The notes beneath the pieces are model-generated. The model saw only the letters and a list, made by a program, of their open reading frames with translations. It was not told where the DNA came from and did no database searches. 55,683 nucleotides of DNA from assembly GCA_947293975.1 (NCBI GenBank), contig CAMYPV010000001.1, forward strand, positions 1-55,683, in the 5' to 3' direction. The stretch's first letter is position 1. Every line of letters begins with the position of its first letter. Position numbers and translations under genes: made by a program. This stretch comes from an uncultured Ezakiella sp. GTDB taxonomy: Bacteria; Bacillota; Clostridia; Tissierellales; Peptoniphilaceae. Below, piece by piece: positions 1 through 9,508 of the stretch.

Positions 1-283
1 TGTCGACGATTGAGTTCATAAGTGATTCTCGGCTATAGAAGAAATTCAAATATGGCCCAACAGCTTCAACCTTTTCAAAGTACGGTCTAAAATCTACTGT
101 TTCACAAATTTCTTGCGCAATTGCTTGTGGAGCTTTTCTCATTGATTTTGCAAGTGTAAAGCATGGCAAAGCGAGGTCACCCATGCTTCTATCTTGAGGT
201 ATCTCGATAATTTTATTTAATTCTTCTTGCGACAAATTAATCGCATCTTTTAATTTATCTATCAATATATTTTTGTAATCCAT
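1..283 (-). CDS. argS: Arginyl-tRNA synthetase, N-terminal part (cut by window edge)
   Basis: The first 94 codons of a gene that runs off the left edge. Translation of the minus strand gives an N-terminal tRNA-binding (Add-A) domain of class I arginyl-tRNA synthetase: a GDLALPCFTLAKSMRKAP segment followed by EAVGPYLNFF, both typical of ArgS. The enzyme charges tRNA-Arg with arginine in the cytoplasm. The ATG at 283 is preceded by AGGAGG five bases upstream, so the start is clear. It lies 11 bases after the mutS2 stop and is probably the last visible gene of the trmH-pheST-zapA-U32-mutS2 operon. The catalytic HIGH and KMSKS motifs would lie outside the window and cannot be checked. Confidence 0.93.
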   Translation of the reverse strand, partial: MDYKNILIDKLKDAINLSQEELNKIIEIPQDRSMGDLALPCFTLAKSMRKAPQAIAQEICETVDFRPYFEKVEAVGPYLNFFYSRESLMNSIVD

Positions 284-294
284 AATTCCTCCTA

Positions 295-2637
295 TTATTT
301 TAATTTTACAACCGTAACCCCAGTATCGCCTTCACCGACTTTTCCAAGCCTAAACTCTTCAACATGGGGATGTTTTTTTAATAAATCATGAGTCGCTTTT
401 CTTAACGCACCAGTACCCTTACCGTGAAGTATCGTAACTTCCTTTAATCCACTCATAACACAATCGTCAAGATATTTGTCAACTCTGTCATAAAGTTCTT
501 CTGTGTCAACGCCTCGCAAATCAATTTCAGTTTTAATATTTTGTGCCTTAGTATTTCTAAATGAAGACTTCTTTATTTCACTAGATTTATTTTCACGCGC
601 TATGGCAATATCTTTTAAATTTGAATTTACTTTTAAAATTCCAACCTGAACAACCAAATCGCCATTTTCATTTGGCATTTCAACAACCTGGCCTTCTTGA
701 CCAATTGATATTATTTTAACAGTCATGCCGATTATAATATCATCACGTGATACATTCGATTTAGGCTGAGCCTTTTTCTTTTCGCTGTGTAGTCTGTCGA
801 TGTTTTTTCTTATGCTTTGCCTTGTCTCTTGAATTTGTCTTGCACTATCTTTACCAATAGTAGATACAAGTTTGTTTGCATCTTTTATAATCTCTTCATA
901 ATCTCTCTTTGCGTCCTCGTAAATTGCTTTCGCTTGCTCATTTGCTTTTTGCAACTCGCGATTAGCTTTATCTTTTAGCTTTCGAATTTCATCTTTGTCT
1001 TTTGACTGCTGCTCTTTTAGTTCTTTAAGTTTTCTTTCGTACTCTTCCTTTGCGGTTTCAGCATGTTTTTTATTGGCCTCAATTTCTCTTAAGACATTTT
1101 CAAAATCCAGATTATTGTCATTTATATATTCTGTCGCCTTACTAATATACTCATCAGGTAGGCCAAGTTTTCTTGATATTTCAAATGCATTAGATCTACC
1201 CGGAAGACCAATTGTCAACCTGTAAGTAGGCTTCAGGCTCTCAACATCAAATTCCATACTGCCATTAACAACACCATCTGTATTTAATGCATAGAGTTTT
1301 AACTCAGCATAATGTGTGGTGGCAAGAACCTTTACACGCTTGTGCCTTAGAGATTCAATAATGCTCATTGCAAGTGCCGCACCTTCTGTAGGGTCAGTAC
1401 CTGCACCTAGCTCGTCAAACAAATAAAGCGAATCTTGCTCTTGTGATTTTAAAATATCAACTATATTTACCATATGAGATGAAAAAGTCGACAAGCTTTG
1501 CTCTATAGATTGTTCGTCACCAATATCTGTATAAATATTTTTGAAAATTGGAATCTTTGACTCTTCAAGCGCAGGTATAAAGCATCCACTTTGTGCAAGT
1601 AGTGATATGATTCCAACCGTCTTTAGCGCCACAGTTTTACCGCCGGTATTTGGTCCAGTTATTATCAAAACTTTAAGGTCTTCATCCATTTCTATATCAG
1701 TTTTTACAACAACCTCTGGATCTATAAGCGGATGAAACATTTGCCTTATATCAAATGTATTATCATCTGTAAAAACTGGTTTCGTATGACCATTTGTAAT
1801 CGCATACTGTGCTTTTGCGTGCAGTATGTCAAGCTCTGTCATCAAATCGAAATTATAAATTAATTCGTCTTTGCTTCTTCCAATTCTATTTGAAAAATCT
1901 TTAAGAATTCGAGTAATTTCTTCTTCGATTTTTATTTCTATCTCTCTAATTTCGTTATTTATATTTACAATTCTCTGAGGCTCTATGAAATATGTGCCTC
2001 CACTTGCGCTAATATCATGAGTAATGCCAGATACGCTACCTTTGTACTCGCGTTTTATTGGAACAACATATCTACCCTCACGCACAGTAATTATAGTATC
2101 TTGTAAGTACTTTTCATTCTCCTTTGAACTTACAAAAGATTTAAGCTTTTCATTTGCCTCGTCAATCTTCTGAGCTTTCTTACGATATAAACTCCTTAAT
2201 GTCGGGCTTGCATTTTCTGATATGTTTTCTCTATCTACAATTGCCTTATCAAGATCCTTGTACAGGTCCTTGTCGATAGTTATAAGCTCAATCATCTCTG
2301 TTACGAGAGATTTTTCACCAATAGATTGTTTTAAATCAATCGCTAATTTTAATGAATGTAATATATCATAAAGCGGCGATATACCTAAAACGCCGCCTAT
2401 GCTTGCACGCTTAACATAATCTGTATAATCGACTAATCCCCCGAAATACAAATTGCCAACTGTGCCTATTAAATTTATCATATCGTCCAACTTTTTCAAA
2501 GCAAGATCAATTTCTAAAACACCTGTAGAAGGTTCTGTTTGTTTAATAGAATTTTTTCCAGACTCGCTACCTGCAAAGTCTGCAATTAAATTCATTATCT
2601 TATCAAATTCTAATGTTTTTAAAGTTTTCGCCTTCAT
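295..2637 (-). CDS. mutS2: Endonuclease MutS2 (ribosome rescue / anti-recombination ATPase)
   Basis: 780 aa, the usual family length. The N-terminal half is the MutS core and clamp without the mismatch-recognition domain of MutS1. A Walker A motif GPNTGGKT lies at about residues 328-336 and a Walker B/ABC-type region follows (LFDELGAGTDPTEGAAL). A charged coiled coil spans roughly 500-630, and the last 75 residues are an Smr domain with DLRG and LHGKGTGALR. MutS2 is known as an Smr nuclease that suppresses recombination and, in Bacillus, splits collided ribosomes. The ATG overlaps the stop of the upstream U32 gene by one base (TAATG), which implies translational coupling. Confidence 0.97.
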   Translation of the reverse strand: MKAKTLKTLEFDKIMNLIADFAGSESGKNSIKQTEPSTGVLEIDLALKKLDDMINLIGTVGNLYFGGLVDYTDYVKRASIGGVLGISPLYDILHSLKLAIDLKQSIGEKSLVTEMIELITIDKDLYKDLDKAIVDRENISENASPTLRSLYRKKAQKIDEANEKLKSFVSSKENEKYLQDTIITVREGRYVVPIKREYKGSVSGITHDISASGGTYFIEPQRIVNINNEIREIEIKIEEEITRILKDFSNRIGRSKDELIYNFDLMTELDILHAKAQYAITNGHTKPVFTDDNTFDIRQMFHPLIDPEVVVKTDIEMDEDLKVLIITGPNTGGKTVALKTVGIISLLAQSGCFIPALEESKIPIFKNIYTDIGDEQSIEQSLSTFSSHMVNIVDILKSQEQDSLYLFDELGAGTDPTEGAALAMSIIESLRHKRVKVLATTHYAELKLYALNTDGVVNGSMEFDVESLKPTYRLTIGLPGRSNAFEISRKLGLPDEYISKATEYINDNNLDFENVLREIEANKKHAETAKEEYERKLKELKEQQSKDKDEIRKLKDKANRELQKANEQAKAIYEDAKRDYEEIIKDANKLVSTIGKDSARQIQETRQSIRKNIDRLHSEKKKAQPKSNVSRDDIIIGMTVKIISIGQEGQVVEMPNENGDLVVQVGILKVNSNLKDIAIARENKSSEIKKSSFRNTKAQNIKTEIDLRGVDTEELYDRVDKYLDDCVMSGLKEVTILHGKGTGALRKATHDLLKKHPHVEEFRLGKVGEGDTGVTVVKLK

Positions 2638-4856
2638 TAAACTCCCCTTCTATAATGTCCCGTCGTGTAATCAAAACCTACACTGTCTATTTCTCCAAGT
2701 AAATATTTCATTACCTCGTCAATATTTTTATCAACTTCTATCATAATCATATCCGCATTTATATCGTCAATGTTTTTTGCCATAAATAGCGGTTTTGAAT
2801 TGTAAATCCTGTAAATATTATTAAATTTCTCCACTTTAAATTCTTCGTTTTTTATATCTCTTATATATACTTCATTATTGGCATCAATTTCAGTTTTTAT
2901 TTCTGGATGAACTGCCTTATTCTTCATGGAAATCGTATTTTTATAATATGGAATAATTATATTTGAATAAGTTTTTTGTTTTAAATTATTTATTTCATTA
3001 ATACTAATTTCTCTTGATGGTATAATACTTTTTATATTTAGGCTATTTAAATATTCAATAGCATAAGAGTTGGTGATATTAAGCCCATCTCCTGCAATTA
3101 CTTCGAATTCTCTACACAAGTCAATCAAGCCATAATTATTTACTTCAACCATGTCAACCAATCCCAATTTTAAAAATTCTCTAACCTGTTCACAGTAATT
3201 TTTCGTGCAAATTGAATCGGTAATTAAAATTGTTTTAAATCCATTTTCTTTGTAAAATCTAAAAATTTCTTCATCTATAAGTTCGCAACCAATCCATTTA
3301 AAATTATCACTTAGTTTAATTTTGCCATTTACGATTGCACATAACTCTGGATAAGAGCGCTTTGTATTTTTGTTTTTAATTTTATTAAAATCACTTTTGC
3401 GATTCAATGTATCTTGTGCAATTAGCATTTCAATTGCCGAGCGTCTTGCATCATTTAGTATTGACTTTGGAACAAAAAGTCCATCTTCGAGCAAAATTTT
3501 TATGTCAGAAATTTCAAAAAATGTATCTCCAACTCTTGATAATTGCTCATATAATACACTGTAACCCTTAAATTTATTGGCGTATTCCAATACAAAGTCA
3601 GAAATATATTCAACACTTTTACCGCCTGACTTTGCAATTAGTTTTAAATTTTCTCCAGCTTTTCCACAAACAATAAACTCTAGCGGCAATTTTTTAGGAA
3701 TATTTACATCAGACAAATCATCATAAAGCCGTTCGGAGTAATTTCTGTAAACCTTGCTACCGTCTATACTCTTTACGTCCAGATAAATATTTGCGCCTGC
3801 ATTATAATTTTTATCTAGCTTTATGCCTTGCGATTTTTTATTTTCATCTGAAAATGTAATTCCATCTCCTGCATTTAATTTCTCAATTGTCTTGACAAAA
3901 AATTTCCCTTTATCCCTTGAAATATATCCAACTAACGACCCGATATGTTTTGGAGAATTTTTATTTATAATCTCATCTTTATCGCCGTCAAACAAAAATC
4001 CTTTTGTAAAACCTCTGCTAAAAGCATCTGAAACATTTAATTCCTGTTCGTGATCAATGTTTTTATTATTTAAAATATCATCATAAAATTTTGTAATCGT
4101 GTAGACATACTCTTTTGATTTCATTCTACCTTCGATTTTAAATGAATCAGCAACTCCAACAAGTTTTTTTAAATCAGTTGATGAATTTAAATCCTTCATC
4201 GAAAGATAAAATCCATTTTTATTTGTCTTTTGTCCATTGACTATTAAATCATATCTTTTCCTACAAGGCTGAGCGCAGTCTCCACGGTTTGCGGATCTTG
4301 TGCCAATGCTTGACGAAAAATAACAATCTCCAGAATAACATACGCATAGCGCCCCATGAACAAATACTTCCAAATCTACATCGATATGATTTTTAATGTC
4401 AATTATCTCATCAAGGCTTAACTCCCTTGCAACAACAACCCTATCAAAACCAAATTCGCTCAAGTTTTTAACGGCATATAAATTATCCGCCGTCATTTGA
4501 GTCGATGCGTGGAGCTCAATATCTGGATATAATTTTTTTAAAACACTAAATAGACCAATGTCTTGAACTATAATCGCATCTGGAGCTTTTGAAATAATTT
4601 CATCAATCATTTCAATAAGATTTTCGATTTCCAAATCATACATAATAGTATTTATTGCAACAAAAATCTTTTTACCCATACTGTGCGCATATTTTACAAC
4701 ATAATCAAGCTCATCTAAATCTAAATTTTTTGCAAGCTTTCTTGCGCTGTAAGATTTTAGGCCAGTATAAACAGCATCTGCTCCTGCATTAAATGCAGCG
4801 ATTATTTCATCAAAACCTCCACCAGGAGCAAGTAGCTCTCTGTTATTTTTTGTCAA
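2637..4856 (-). CDS. Peptidase U32 family protein, RlhA/YdcP-like (23S rRNA hydroxylation)
   Basis: 739 aa. Residues 1-300 carry the U32 signature: VVVARELSLDEI, then HGALCVCYSGDCYFSS and RSANRGDCAQPCRKRY at about residue 165-205. Its cysteines are the conserved set thought to hold an Fe-S cluster. The remaining part is the long C-terminal region (DUF3656-like) found in RlhA/YdcP, which hydroxylates 23S rRNA cytidine 2501 in E. coli. Older annotations call such proteins collagenases; I see no evidence for secretion. The start is TTG at 4856, supported by GGAG seven bases upstream and a 14-base overlap with zapA. The rRNA-modification role is inferred from the family, and substrate specificity cannot be read from sequence. 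Confidence 0.88.
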   Translation of the reverse strand: MTKNNRELLAPGGGFDEIIAAFNAGADAVYTGLKSYSARKLAKNLDLDELDYVVKYAHSMGKKIFVAINTIMYDLEIENLIEMIDEIISKAPDAIIVQDIGLFSVLKKLYPDIELHASTQMTADNLYAVKNLSEFGFDRVVVARELSLDEIIDIKNHIDVDLEVFVHGALCVCYSGDCYFSSSIGTRSANRGDCAQPCRKRYDLIVNGQKTNKNGFYLSMKDLNSSTDLKKLVGVADSFKIEGRMKSKEYVYTITKFYDDILNNKNIDHEQELNVSDAFSRGFTKGFLFDGDKDEIINKNSPKHIGSLVGYISRDKGKFFVKTIEKLNAGDGITFSDENKKSQGIKLDKNYNAGANIYLDVKSIDGSKVYRNYSERLYDDLSDVNIPKKLPLEFIVCGKAGENLKLIAKSGGKSVEYISDFVLEYANKFKGYSVLYEQLSRVGDTFFEISDIKILLEDGLFVPKSILNDARRSAIEMLIAQDTLNRKSDFNKIKNKNTKRSYPELCAIVNGKIKLSDNFKWIGCELIDEEIFRFYKENGFKTILITDSICTKNYCEQVREFLKLGLVDMVEVNNYGLIDLCREFEVIAGDGLNITNSYAIEYLNSLNIKSIIPSREISINEINNLKQKTYSNIIIPYYKNTISMKNKAVHPEIKTEIDANNEVYIRDIKNEEFKVEKFNNIYRIYNSKPLFMAKNIDDINADMIMIEVDKNIDEVMKYLLGEIDSVGFDYTTGHYRRGV

Positions 4857-5265
4857 CCTTTTTCTCCGTTTGCTTTTGATATTTTTCTTCGAGATTCATC
4901 TTTAATTTTATAATTTCATTATCTCTTTTTCTGATTTCGTTTTGTAATTCTTCGATTTTTTTATTTGATTCATCCAAAGTCGCTTGAAGAGTTTTAGACT
5001 CTGTATCAAAGTTTCCCTTGTCGGCCTCAAGCTCTTCAAGTTTTGAATTTACTGAATTTAATTTATCTTGTGCACCTGCAATTTCATCCGCAACATTTAA
5101 CAAACAAAGTGCGCATGCATCCGCATAGTCCAGTCTAGGATTTTTTATAACAAGTTCCTTGATCTTTGAGTTTACATATTGAGTTAGTCTGTCAATATAT
5201 CTGTCTTCGTAATCACTCGAAACTGTATATTTTCTTCCGTAAATATCAATGTTTGTTCTTTTCAT
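4843..5265 (-). CDS. zapA: Cell division protein ZapA
   Basis: 140 aa. The N-terminus (MKRTNIDIYGRKYTV) and the DYADACALCLLNVADEI stretch match the ZapA dimerisation domain, followed by a charged heptad-like coiled coil from about residue 65 to 130. ZapA binds FtsZ filaments at midcell and bundles them. The gene sits between pheT and the U32 gene, a frequent arrangement in Firmicutes. Its ATG overlaps the pheT stop by one base (TAATG), and its own end overlaps the next gene by 14 bases. The C-terminal coiled coil is longer than in the shortest Bacillus homologues. Confidence 0.9.
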   Translation of the reverse strand: MKRTNIDIYGRKYTVSSDYEDRYIDRLTQYVNSKIKELVIKNPRLDYADACALCLLNVADEIAGAQDKLNSVNSKLEELEADKGNFDTESKTLQATLDESNKKIEELQNEIRKRDNEIIKLKMNLEEKYQKQTEKKVDKK

Positions 5266-7622
5266 TATCTTAATTTGCCTCCAAAATTTTCTGAAACAAT
5301 TTTTATAATTTCATCGGTAATTGCTTTGATTTCATCTTCTGATAATGTGTGCTCTTTAGAACCTATGACAGCTTGAATAGTCAAACTTCTTGTAAGTTCG
5401 CCAATCTTTGCATCTCTATACTCATCATAGAATAGGATGTCATTTAAATATTCAATCTCTTTAGAGATAATTGATTTTCTAACTTCGCCGAAGCTAATAT
5501 TATTATCAAGTTCGAATGAGAATTCACGCTTAACAGTCGGGAATTTTCCTGGAGCAACATATTCCTTTACCTCAACAATATCATCGATAATTTTATCAAG
5601 ATATAAATCAGCAATATATGTTTTCTTAAGATCAAATTTCTCTAAAACATCTGGGTGAATTTCACCAACAACGGCAATTGTTTTGCCTTTGTATTCAATC
5701 TTTGCCGATCTTCCAGGATGGAAAGTATCGTCTTGTAATCTAGAAATTTCATAGTCTGTAATCTTCAAATATTCAAGCACTGCCCTTAAAGCTTCTGCAA
5801 TATCATAATAATCGCCATAATGCGAATGCATTATTGTTAGATTTGATGATTCAATATAGCCATTATCTTTTTTAAAGCTTTGTGCAATTTCAAAACATCT
5901 TAACTCGCCATTAAATCTTCTTGAGTTTTTAGATGCAATTTCCAAGAAATGAGGAATTGTACTTGGACGCATAATTGAAAATTCTTCGCCAAGTGGATTT
6001 AAAATTTTCACCATATCATCTGTAACTTTAATATTGCAGTCACTTAGAAGTTTCTCGCCTATAAACGAATAGGTAAGAGTTTCCAAGTATCCATATCCTT
6101 GCATAAAATGCCTAATATTATTTATCCATTTTTTTAGTTTTGTTTGATAACCAACAGATAAATCTGATTGAATAGGCTTGTCTTCAATATTGCCATAACC
6201 ATACAATCTGCCAACCTCTTCAATTAAATCCGCCTCGATGCTTAAATCATCTCTAAAAGATGGAACCTCTGATACAATCACATCGCCTTCAAGCTTCGAT
6301 GGAATTTCAAGCAGATTTAATTTGTTAATCATATAATCTGCACTTAATTCAGTGCCGAGCAATGCATTTAATCTATTTGGTCTTAATTTAATTTGAATAG
6401 GTTTATACTCTTCAATCTTGTATTCATTATACGCAATCGATGCGTTGTACAAAGTCTTTGCCAAATATAGCGCACGTTTAATAGCGGTTCTTGGCATAGT
6501 TTTATCAAGAGGTTTTGAAAATCTTGATGCTGCTTCTGAATTCAATCCAAGTCTTTTTGCAGTTGCCTTAATTTGTGTTCTATCGAAGTGTGCCCCCTCA
6601 AACAAAACTGTCTTTGTGTTATCATCTATTTCAGAATTTTCTGCACCCATTACACCAGCAAGAGCAATAATTTTGTCATTTAATTTAATCAAAATATCTC
6701 CAGCTTCAACTTGTCTTTCGGTATCGTCAAGTAATTTAACTTTTTCAGAAGAATTTGCAGCTGTAACATTAATTATAGTTTTGCCATTAGATTTAATTTT
6801 GTCAAAATCAAATGCGTGTAGAGGCACACCTGTTTCTAACATAACATAGTTTGTAATATCAACAATATTATTTACAGGTCTTACGCCCGATTCCATTAAT
6901 CTTGTTTTAATCCAAAGCGGACTTTGTGTGACCTTGACATCATTTAGCATGCCACAAATATATGTGCTTACCTTATCAGTGTCAACTTTAACATCTAAAA
7001 CTTCTTCGCCAATTTTATCTGCACTTTCAATAATTTCAATTTCTTTTCTCTTGATATCAAAAGTTGCTTGTGCTTCAATTGCCATCGACAAAACGCTTAA
7101 GCAATCTGCACGATTAGGTGTAATTTCAAATTCAATCGTATCGTCTTTTAAATTTAGAACTTCAAAAATATCTGCACCTAGTTTTGTATCGCCTGGCATA
7201 ATTAAAAGTCCATCAAGACTTTCCTTTGGAATAACATCCTTTTTAAATCCAAGCTCTTCAAAACTTACAAACATTCCATTTGAAACAATGCCTCTAAAAT
7301 CGTGAGGCTCTATCTTTGTGCCATCAGCAAGAATCGCACCAGGACGTGCAACTCCAACGACATCACCAACTTTCATATTTTTTGCCGCAGTTACTATTAC
7401 ATCTTTTTCTCTTCCAAAATCCACATCACAAACAGTAAGTCTGTCAGCGTTTTCGTGTGCATGCATGGAAGTAATTTTAGCAGTGACAATTCCTTTTACA
7501 TGACTTGAAAGACTAATAACAGACTCAGCATGACTACCAGAATCGCTTAACATTGATGCAATTTGTATAGACGGCTTATTTATATTTACATATTCTTTTA
7601 ACCAATTTAAAGATAATAACAT
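5265..7622 (-). CDS. pheT: Phenylalanyl-tRNA synthetase beta subunit
   Basis: 785 aa, the full bacterial length. In order: an EMAP-like tRNA-binding domain (about 40-150), B3/B4 editing region (about 210-390), B5 DNA-binding-like domain (about 400-470), a catalytically inert class II core, and a C-terminal FDX-ACB anticodon-binding domain (about 690-785). With PheS it forms the alpha2-beta2 enzyme that charges tRNA-Phe and hydrolyses misacylated Tyr-tRNA-Phe. ATG at 7622 has GGAGG upstream, and pheS ends nine bases before. No T-box leader precedes pheS or pheT, so regulation must come from the distal promoter at 9431-9459. Confidence 0.98.
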   Translation of the reverse strand: MLLSLNWLKEYVNINKPSIQIASMLSDSGSHAESVISLSSHVKGIVTAKITSMHAHENADRLTVCDVDFGREKDVIVTAAKNMKVGDVVGVARPGAILADGTKIEPHDFRGIVSNGMFVSFEELGFKKDVIPKESLDGLLIMPGDTKLGADIFEVLNLKDDTIEFEITPNRADCLSVLSMAIEAQATFDIKRKEIEIIESADKIGEEVLDVKVDTDKVSTYICGMLNDVKVTQSPLWIKTRLMESGVRPVNNIVDITNYVMLETGVPLHAFDFDKIKSNGKTIINVTAANSSEKVKLLDDTERQVEAGDILIKLNDKIIALAGVMGAENSEIDDNTKTVLFEGAHFDRTQIKATAKRLGLNSEAASRFSKPLDKTMPRTAIKRALYLAKTLYNASIAYNEYKIEEYKPIQIKLRPNRLNALLGTELSADYMINKLNLLEIPSKLEGDVIVSEVPSFRDDLSIEADLIEEVGRLYGYGNIEDKPIQSDLSVGYQTKLKKWINNIRHFMQGYGYLETLTYSFIGEKLLSDCNIKVTDDMVKILNPLGEEFSIMRPSTIPHFLEIASKNSRRFNGELRCFEIAQSFKKDNGYIESSNLTIMHSHYGDYYDIAEALRAVLEYLKITDYEISRLQDDTFHPGRSAKIEYKGKTIAVVGEIHPDVLEKFDLKKTYIADLYLDKIIDDIVEVKEYVAPGKFPTVKREFSFELDNNISFGEVRKSIISKEIEYLNDILFYDEYRDAKIGELTRSLTIQAVIGSKEHTLSEDEIKAITDEIIKIVSENFGGKLR

Positions 7623-7631
7623 TTTTCCCTC

Positions 7632-8654
7632 CTAAAATTGTTCCAAAAATCTCTTGTCATTATCAAAGAGCAATCTTAGATTATTGATATTGTGCTTAAC
7701 CATTACAAGGCGGTCAATACCCATACCAAACGCAAAACCCGTATACTTTTCAGGATCTATGCCGCAATTTCTAAGAACGTTTGGATGCACCATTCCGCAG
7801 CCCAATAGTTCCATTGACCAACCGGTTCCATTACATTTTTCGCAACCCTTGCCCTTGCAATTTGTACAAGTTACATCAACTTCAAAGCTCGGTTCTGTAA
7901 ATGGGAAATAATGTGGTCTAAATCTCGTGTCAAGTTCTTCGCCAAAAAGTTCAATCAAAACAGTTGTTATTGTACTTTTTAGGTTTGCAATTGAAATGTT
8001 TTCATCAACAACAAGACCTTCAATTTGATGGAACATTGGTGAGTGAGTATCGTCAACTTCATCATTCCTAAAAGTTCTACCAGCAGAAACCATTTTTAAT
8101 GGAGCACCGTATTTTTTCATAGCTCTAATTTGAACTGGAGAAGTGTGACTTCTTAAAACATGAGTTTCATCCATATAAAAAGTATCACTCATATCACGGC
8201 TTGGGTGATCTGGAGGTGAATTTAATAAGTCAAAATTGTTTTCAACAGTTTCTATTTCAGGGCCATCTAAAACTTTAAATCCCATCTTTAAAAACAATTC
8301 TTCCAACTGTCTCTTTGTTTCAGATAGCGGATGAAGGTGACCAATTGATTTTTCATTTTTAGGAATTGTAACGTCTAAGTATTCTTTTTTAATATTAATA
8401 GCTTTTTGAATTTCTTTTAATTTTGCAAATTTTTCCTCGATTGAGCTTTCTAAAAAGTCTCTGATTTCATTTGCAACCTTGCCCATCTGTGGACGCTCTT
8501 CAGCAGAAAGTTTGCCCATGCCTTTTAAAATATCAGTTAATTTACCCTTTTTGCCAAGATATACAACTCTTATCTCTTCTATTCCATCAATTGAATCAAC
8601 CGAATCCAATTTCTTTTTAACTTCTTCTCTTAATTGCATTAATAATTCTAACAT
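7632..8654 (-). CDS. pheS: Phenylalanyl-tRNA synthetase alpha subunit
   Basis: 340 aa. After an N-terminal coiled coil (1-85) come the class II motifs: HPLSETKRQLEELF, LRSHTSPVQIRAM (motif 2 region), RTFRNDEVDDTHSPMFHQIEG and the motif 3 FGMGIDRLVMVKH near the C-terminus. A Cys-rich insertion with two CxxC pairs (TNCKGKGCEKCNGTGW) is seen in many clostridial PheS proteins. The start ATG at 8654 has GGAGG placed inside the last codons of the upstream methyltransferase gene, which it overlaps by seven bases. The product activates Phe and transfers it to tRNA-Phe. Confidence 0.98.
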   Translation of the reverse strand: MLELLMQLREEVKKKLDSVDSIDGIEEIRVVYLGKKGKLTDILKGMGKLSAEERPQMGKVANEIRDFLESSIEEKFAKLKEIQKAINIKKEYLDVTIPKNEKSIGHLHPLSETKRQLEELFLKMGFKVLDGPEIETVENNFDLLNSPPDHPSRDMSDTFYMDETHVLRSHTSPVQIRAMKKYGAPLKMVSAGRTFRNDEVDDTHSPMFHQIEGLVVDENISIANLKSTITTVLIELFGEELDTRFRPHYFPFTEPSFEVDVTCTNCKGKGCEKCNGTGWSMELLGCGMVHPNVLRNCGIDPEKYTGFAFGMGIDRLVMVKHNINNLRLLFDNDKRFLEQF

Positions 8655-9385
8655 TTTACCTCCATAAATACATACATCGAAATACCAGCAGCAACACCAA
8701 TATTTAAACTCTCAGCGCCACCGTGCATTGGTATAGTAAATCTATTGTTTGCCATATTTATTAAATCAGTACTCAATCCTTTTGATTCATTGCCAAAAGC
8801 TAAAATACACTTACCATTTACTGTGCGTTTTGTATCGCCATGCGGCAATGTAGCAATGAGTGAGTAACCTTCTTTTTGTAACTCTGCAATATTATCTAAA
8901 TTGATTTTATTAAGATTAACTCTAAAAATTGAACCCATAGAACTTCTTATGACCTTGTCATTGTAAAAATCAACCGAATTTTCACTAACAGCAACATCTT
9001 TTATTCCAAAAGCATCCGCCGTTCTGATAATCGTTCCTAAGTTTCCAGGATCTGAAATATCTTCAAGATAAATTATAAAATCCGAAAAAATATTGTTGCC
9101 ATTTTTCTTTTTTACGATTGCGATAAGCTCTCTTCCGCTAACCGTCTGTGAAAGCTTTTTGATAATATCTTCACTCACAACAACCGGTTCAATATTATAA
9201 TCACATAGCAATCTATCTTCAAACTCCTCTGATGAAATCACATCAACAATCTCAGACCCACTTCTTATTGCTTCATCAAGCATCGTAAAGCCTTCGATCA
9301 TAAAATCATCTGACTTTTTACTGTAATTTGCATTTGAAAGTTTTCGAATATGTTTAACTATTTTATTGTTCAAAGATGTAATCAT
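8648..9385 (-). CDS. TrmH/SpoU family RNA 2'-O-ribose methyltransferase
   Basis: 245 aa SPOUT enzyme. The N-terminal third is the substrate-binding domain (SLNNKIVKHIRKLSNANYSKK). The SAM-binding trefoil-knot motifs follow: YLEDISDPGNLGTIIRTADA, AFGNESKGLS and MHGGAESLNIGVAAGI. Such enzymes methylate a ribose 2'-OH in tRNA or rRNA using S-adenosylmethionine; which nucleotide is unknown here. Being the promoter-proximal gene before pheST is common in Clostridia. It is the first gene after the promoter at 9431-9459. A weak GAGG site lies upstream of the ATG. Confidence 0.92.
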   Translation of the reverse strand: MITSLNNKIVKHIRKLSNANYSKKSDDFMIEGFTMLDEAIRSGSEIVDVISSEEFEDRLLCDYNIEPVVVSEDIIKKLSQTVSGRELIAIVKKKNGNNIFSDFIIYLEDISDPGNLGTIIRTADAFGIKDVAVSENSVDFYNDKVIRSSMGSIFRVNLNKINLDNIAELQKEGYSLIATLPHGDTKRTVNGKCILAFGNESKGLSTDLINMANNRFTIPMHGGAESLNIGVAAGISMYVFMEVKC

Positions 9386-9430
9386 AATCTACCTCTATCA
9401 ATTTATTTTAAATATACTTACATACAATAT

Positions 9431-9459
9431 ATTATACTACTAACGCCCAATAAATTCAA
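9431..9459 (-). promoter_or_regulatory. Promoter of the trmH-pheST-zapA-U32-mutS2-argS operon
   Basis: On the minus strand, -35 TTGAAT (9454-9459) and a perfect -10 TATAAT (9431-9436) are separated by 17 bases. The predicted transcript starts about 40 bases before the methyltransferase gene. All seven downstream genes are overlapping or spaced by 12 bases or less, so this may drive the whole unit. Confidence 0.7.
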
Positions 9460-9481
9460 TCTTTGTATAATTTTTAGCAAT

Positions 9482-9508
9482 AAAAAAGAGAGGTTAAAAA
9501 TACCTCTC
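9482..9508 (-). terminator. Rho-independent terminator after rnr-smpB
   Basis: On the minus strand the 7-bp stem GAGAGGT/ACCTCTC with a 7-base loop is followed by a run of six U. It overlaps the last codons and stop of smpB. Confidence 0.8.

Noticed and set aside
2637..4856. Secreted collagenase, the common annotation for U32 proteins
   Set aside because: No signal peptide; the length and C-terminal region fit the RlhA-type RNA hydroxylation family.
6418..6849. Plus-strand open frame of 143 codons opposite pheT
   Set aside because: It is an antisense shadow of conserved pheT codons with no ribosome site.
9386..9493. Possible T-box leader or tmRNA gene near pheS and smpB
   Set aside because: The interval is too short and lacks the T-box sequence or a tRNA-like end; only a promoter and a terminator are present.
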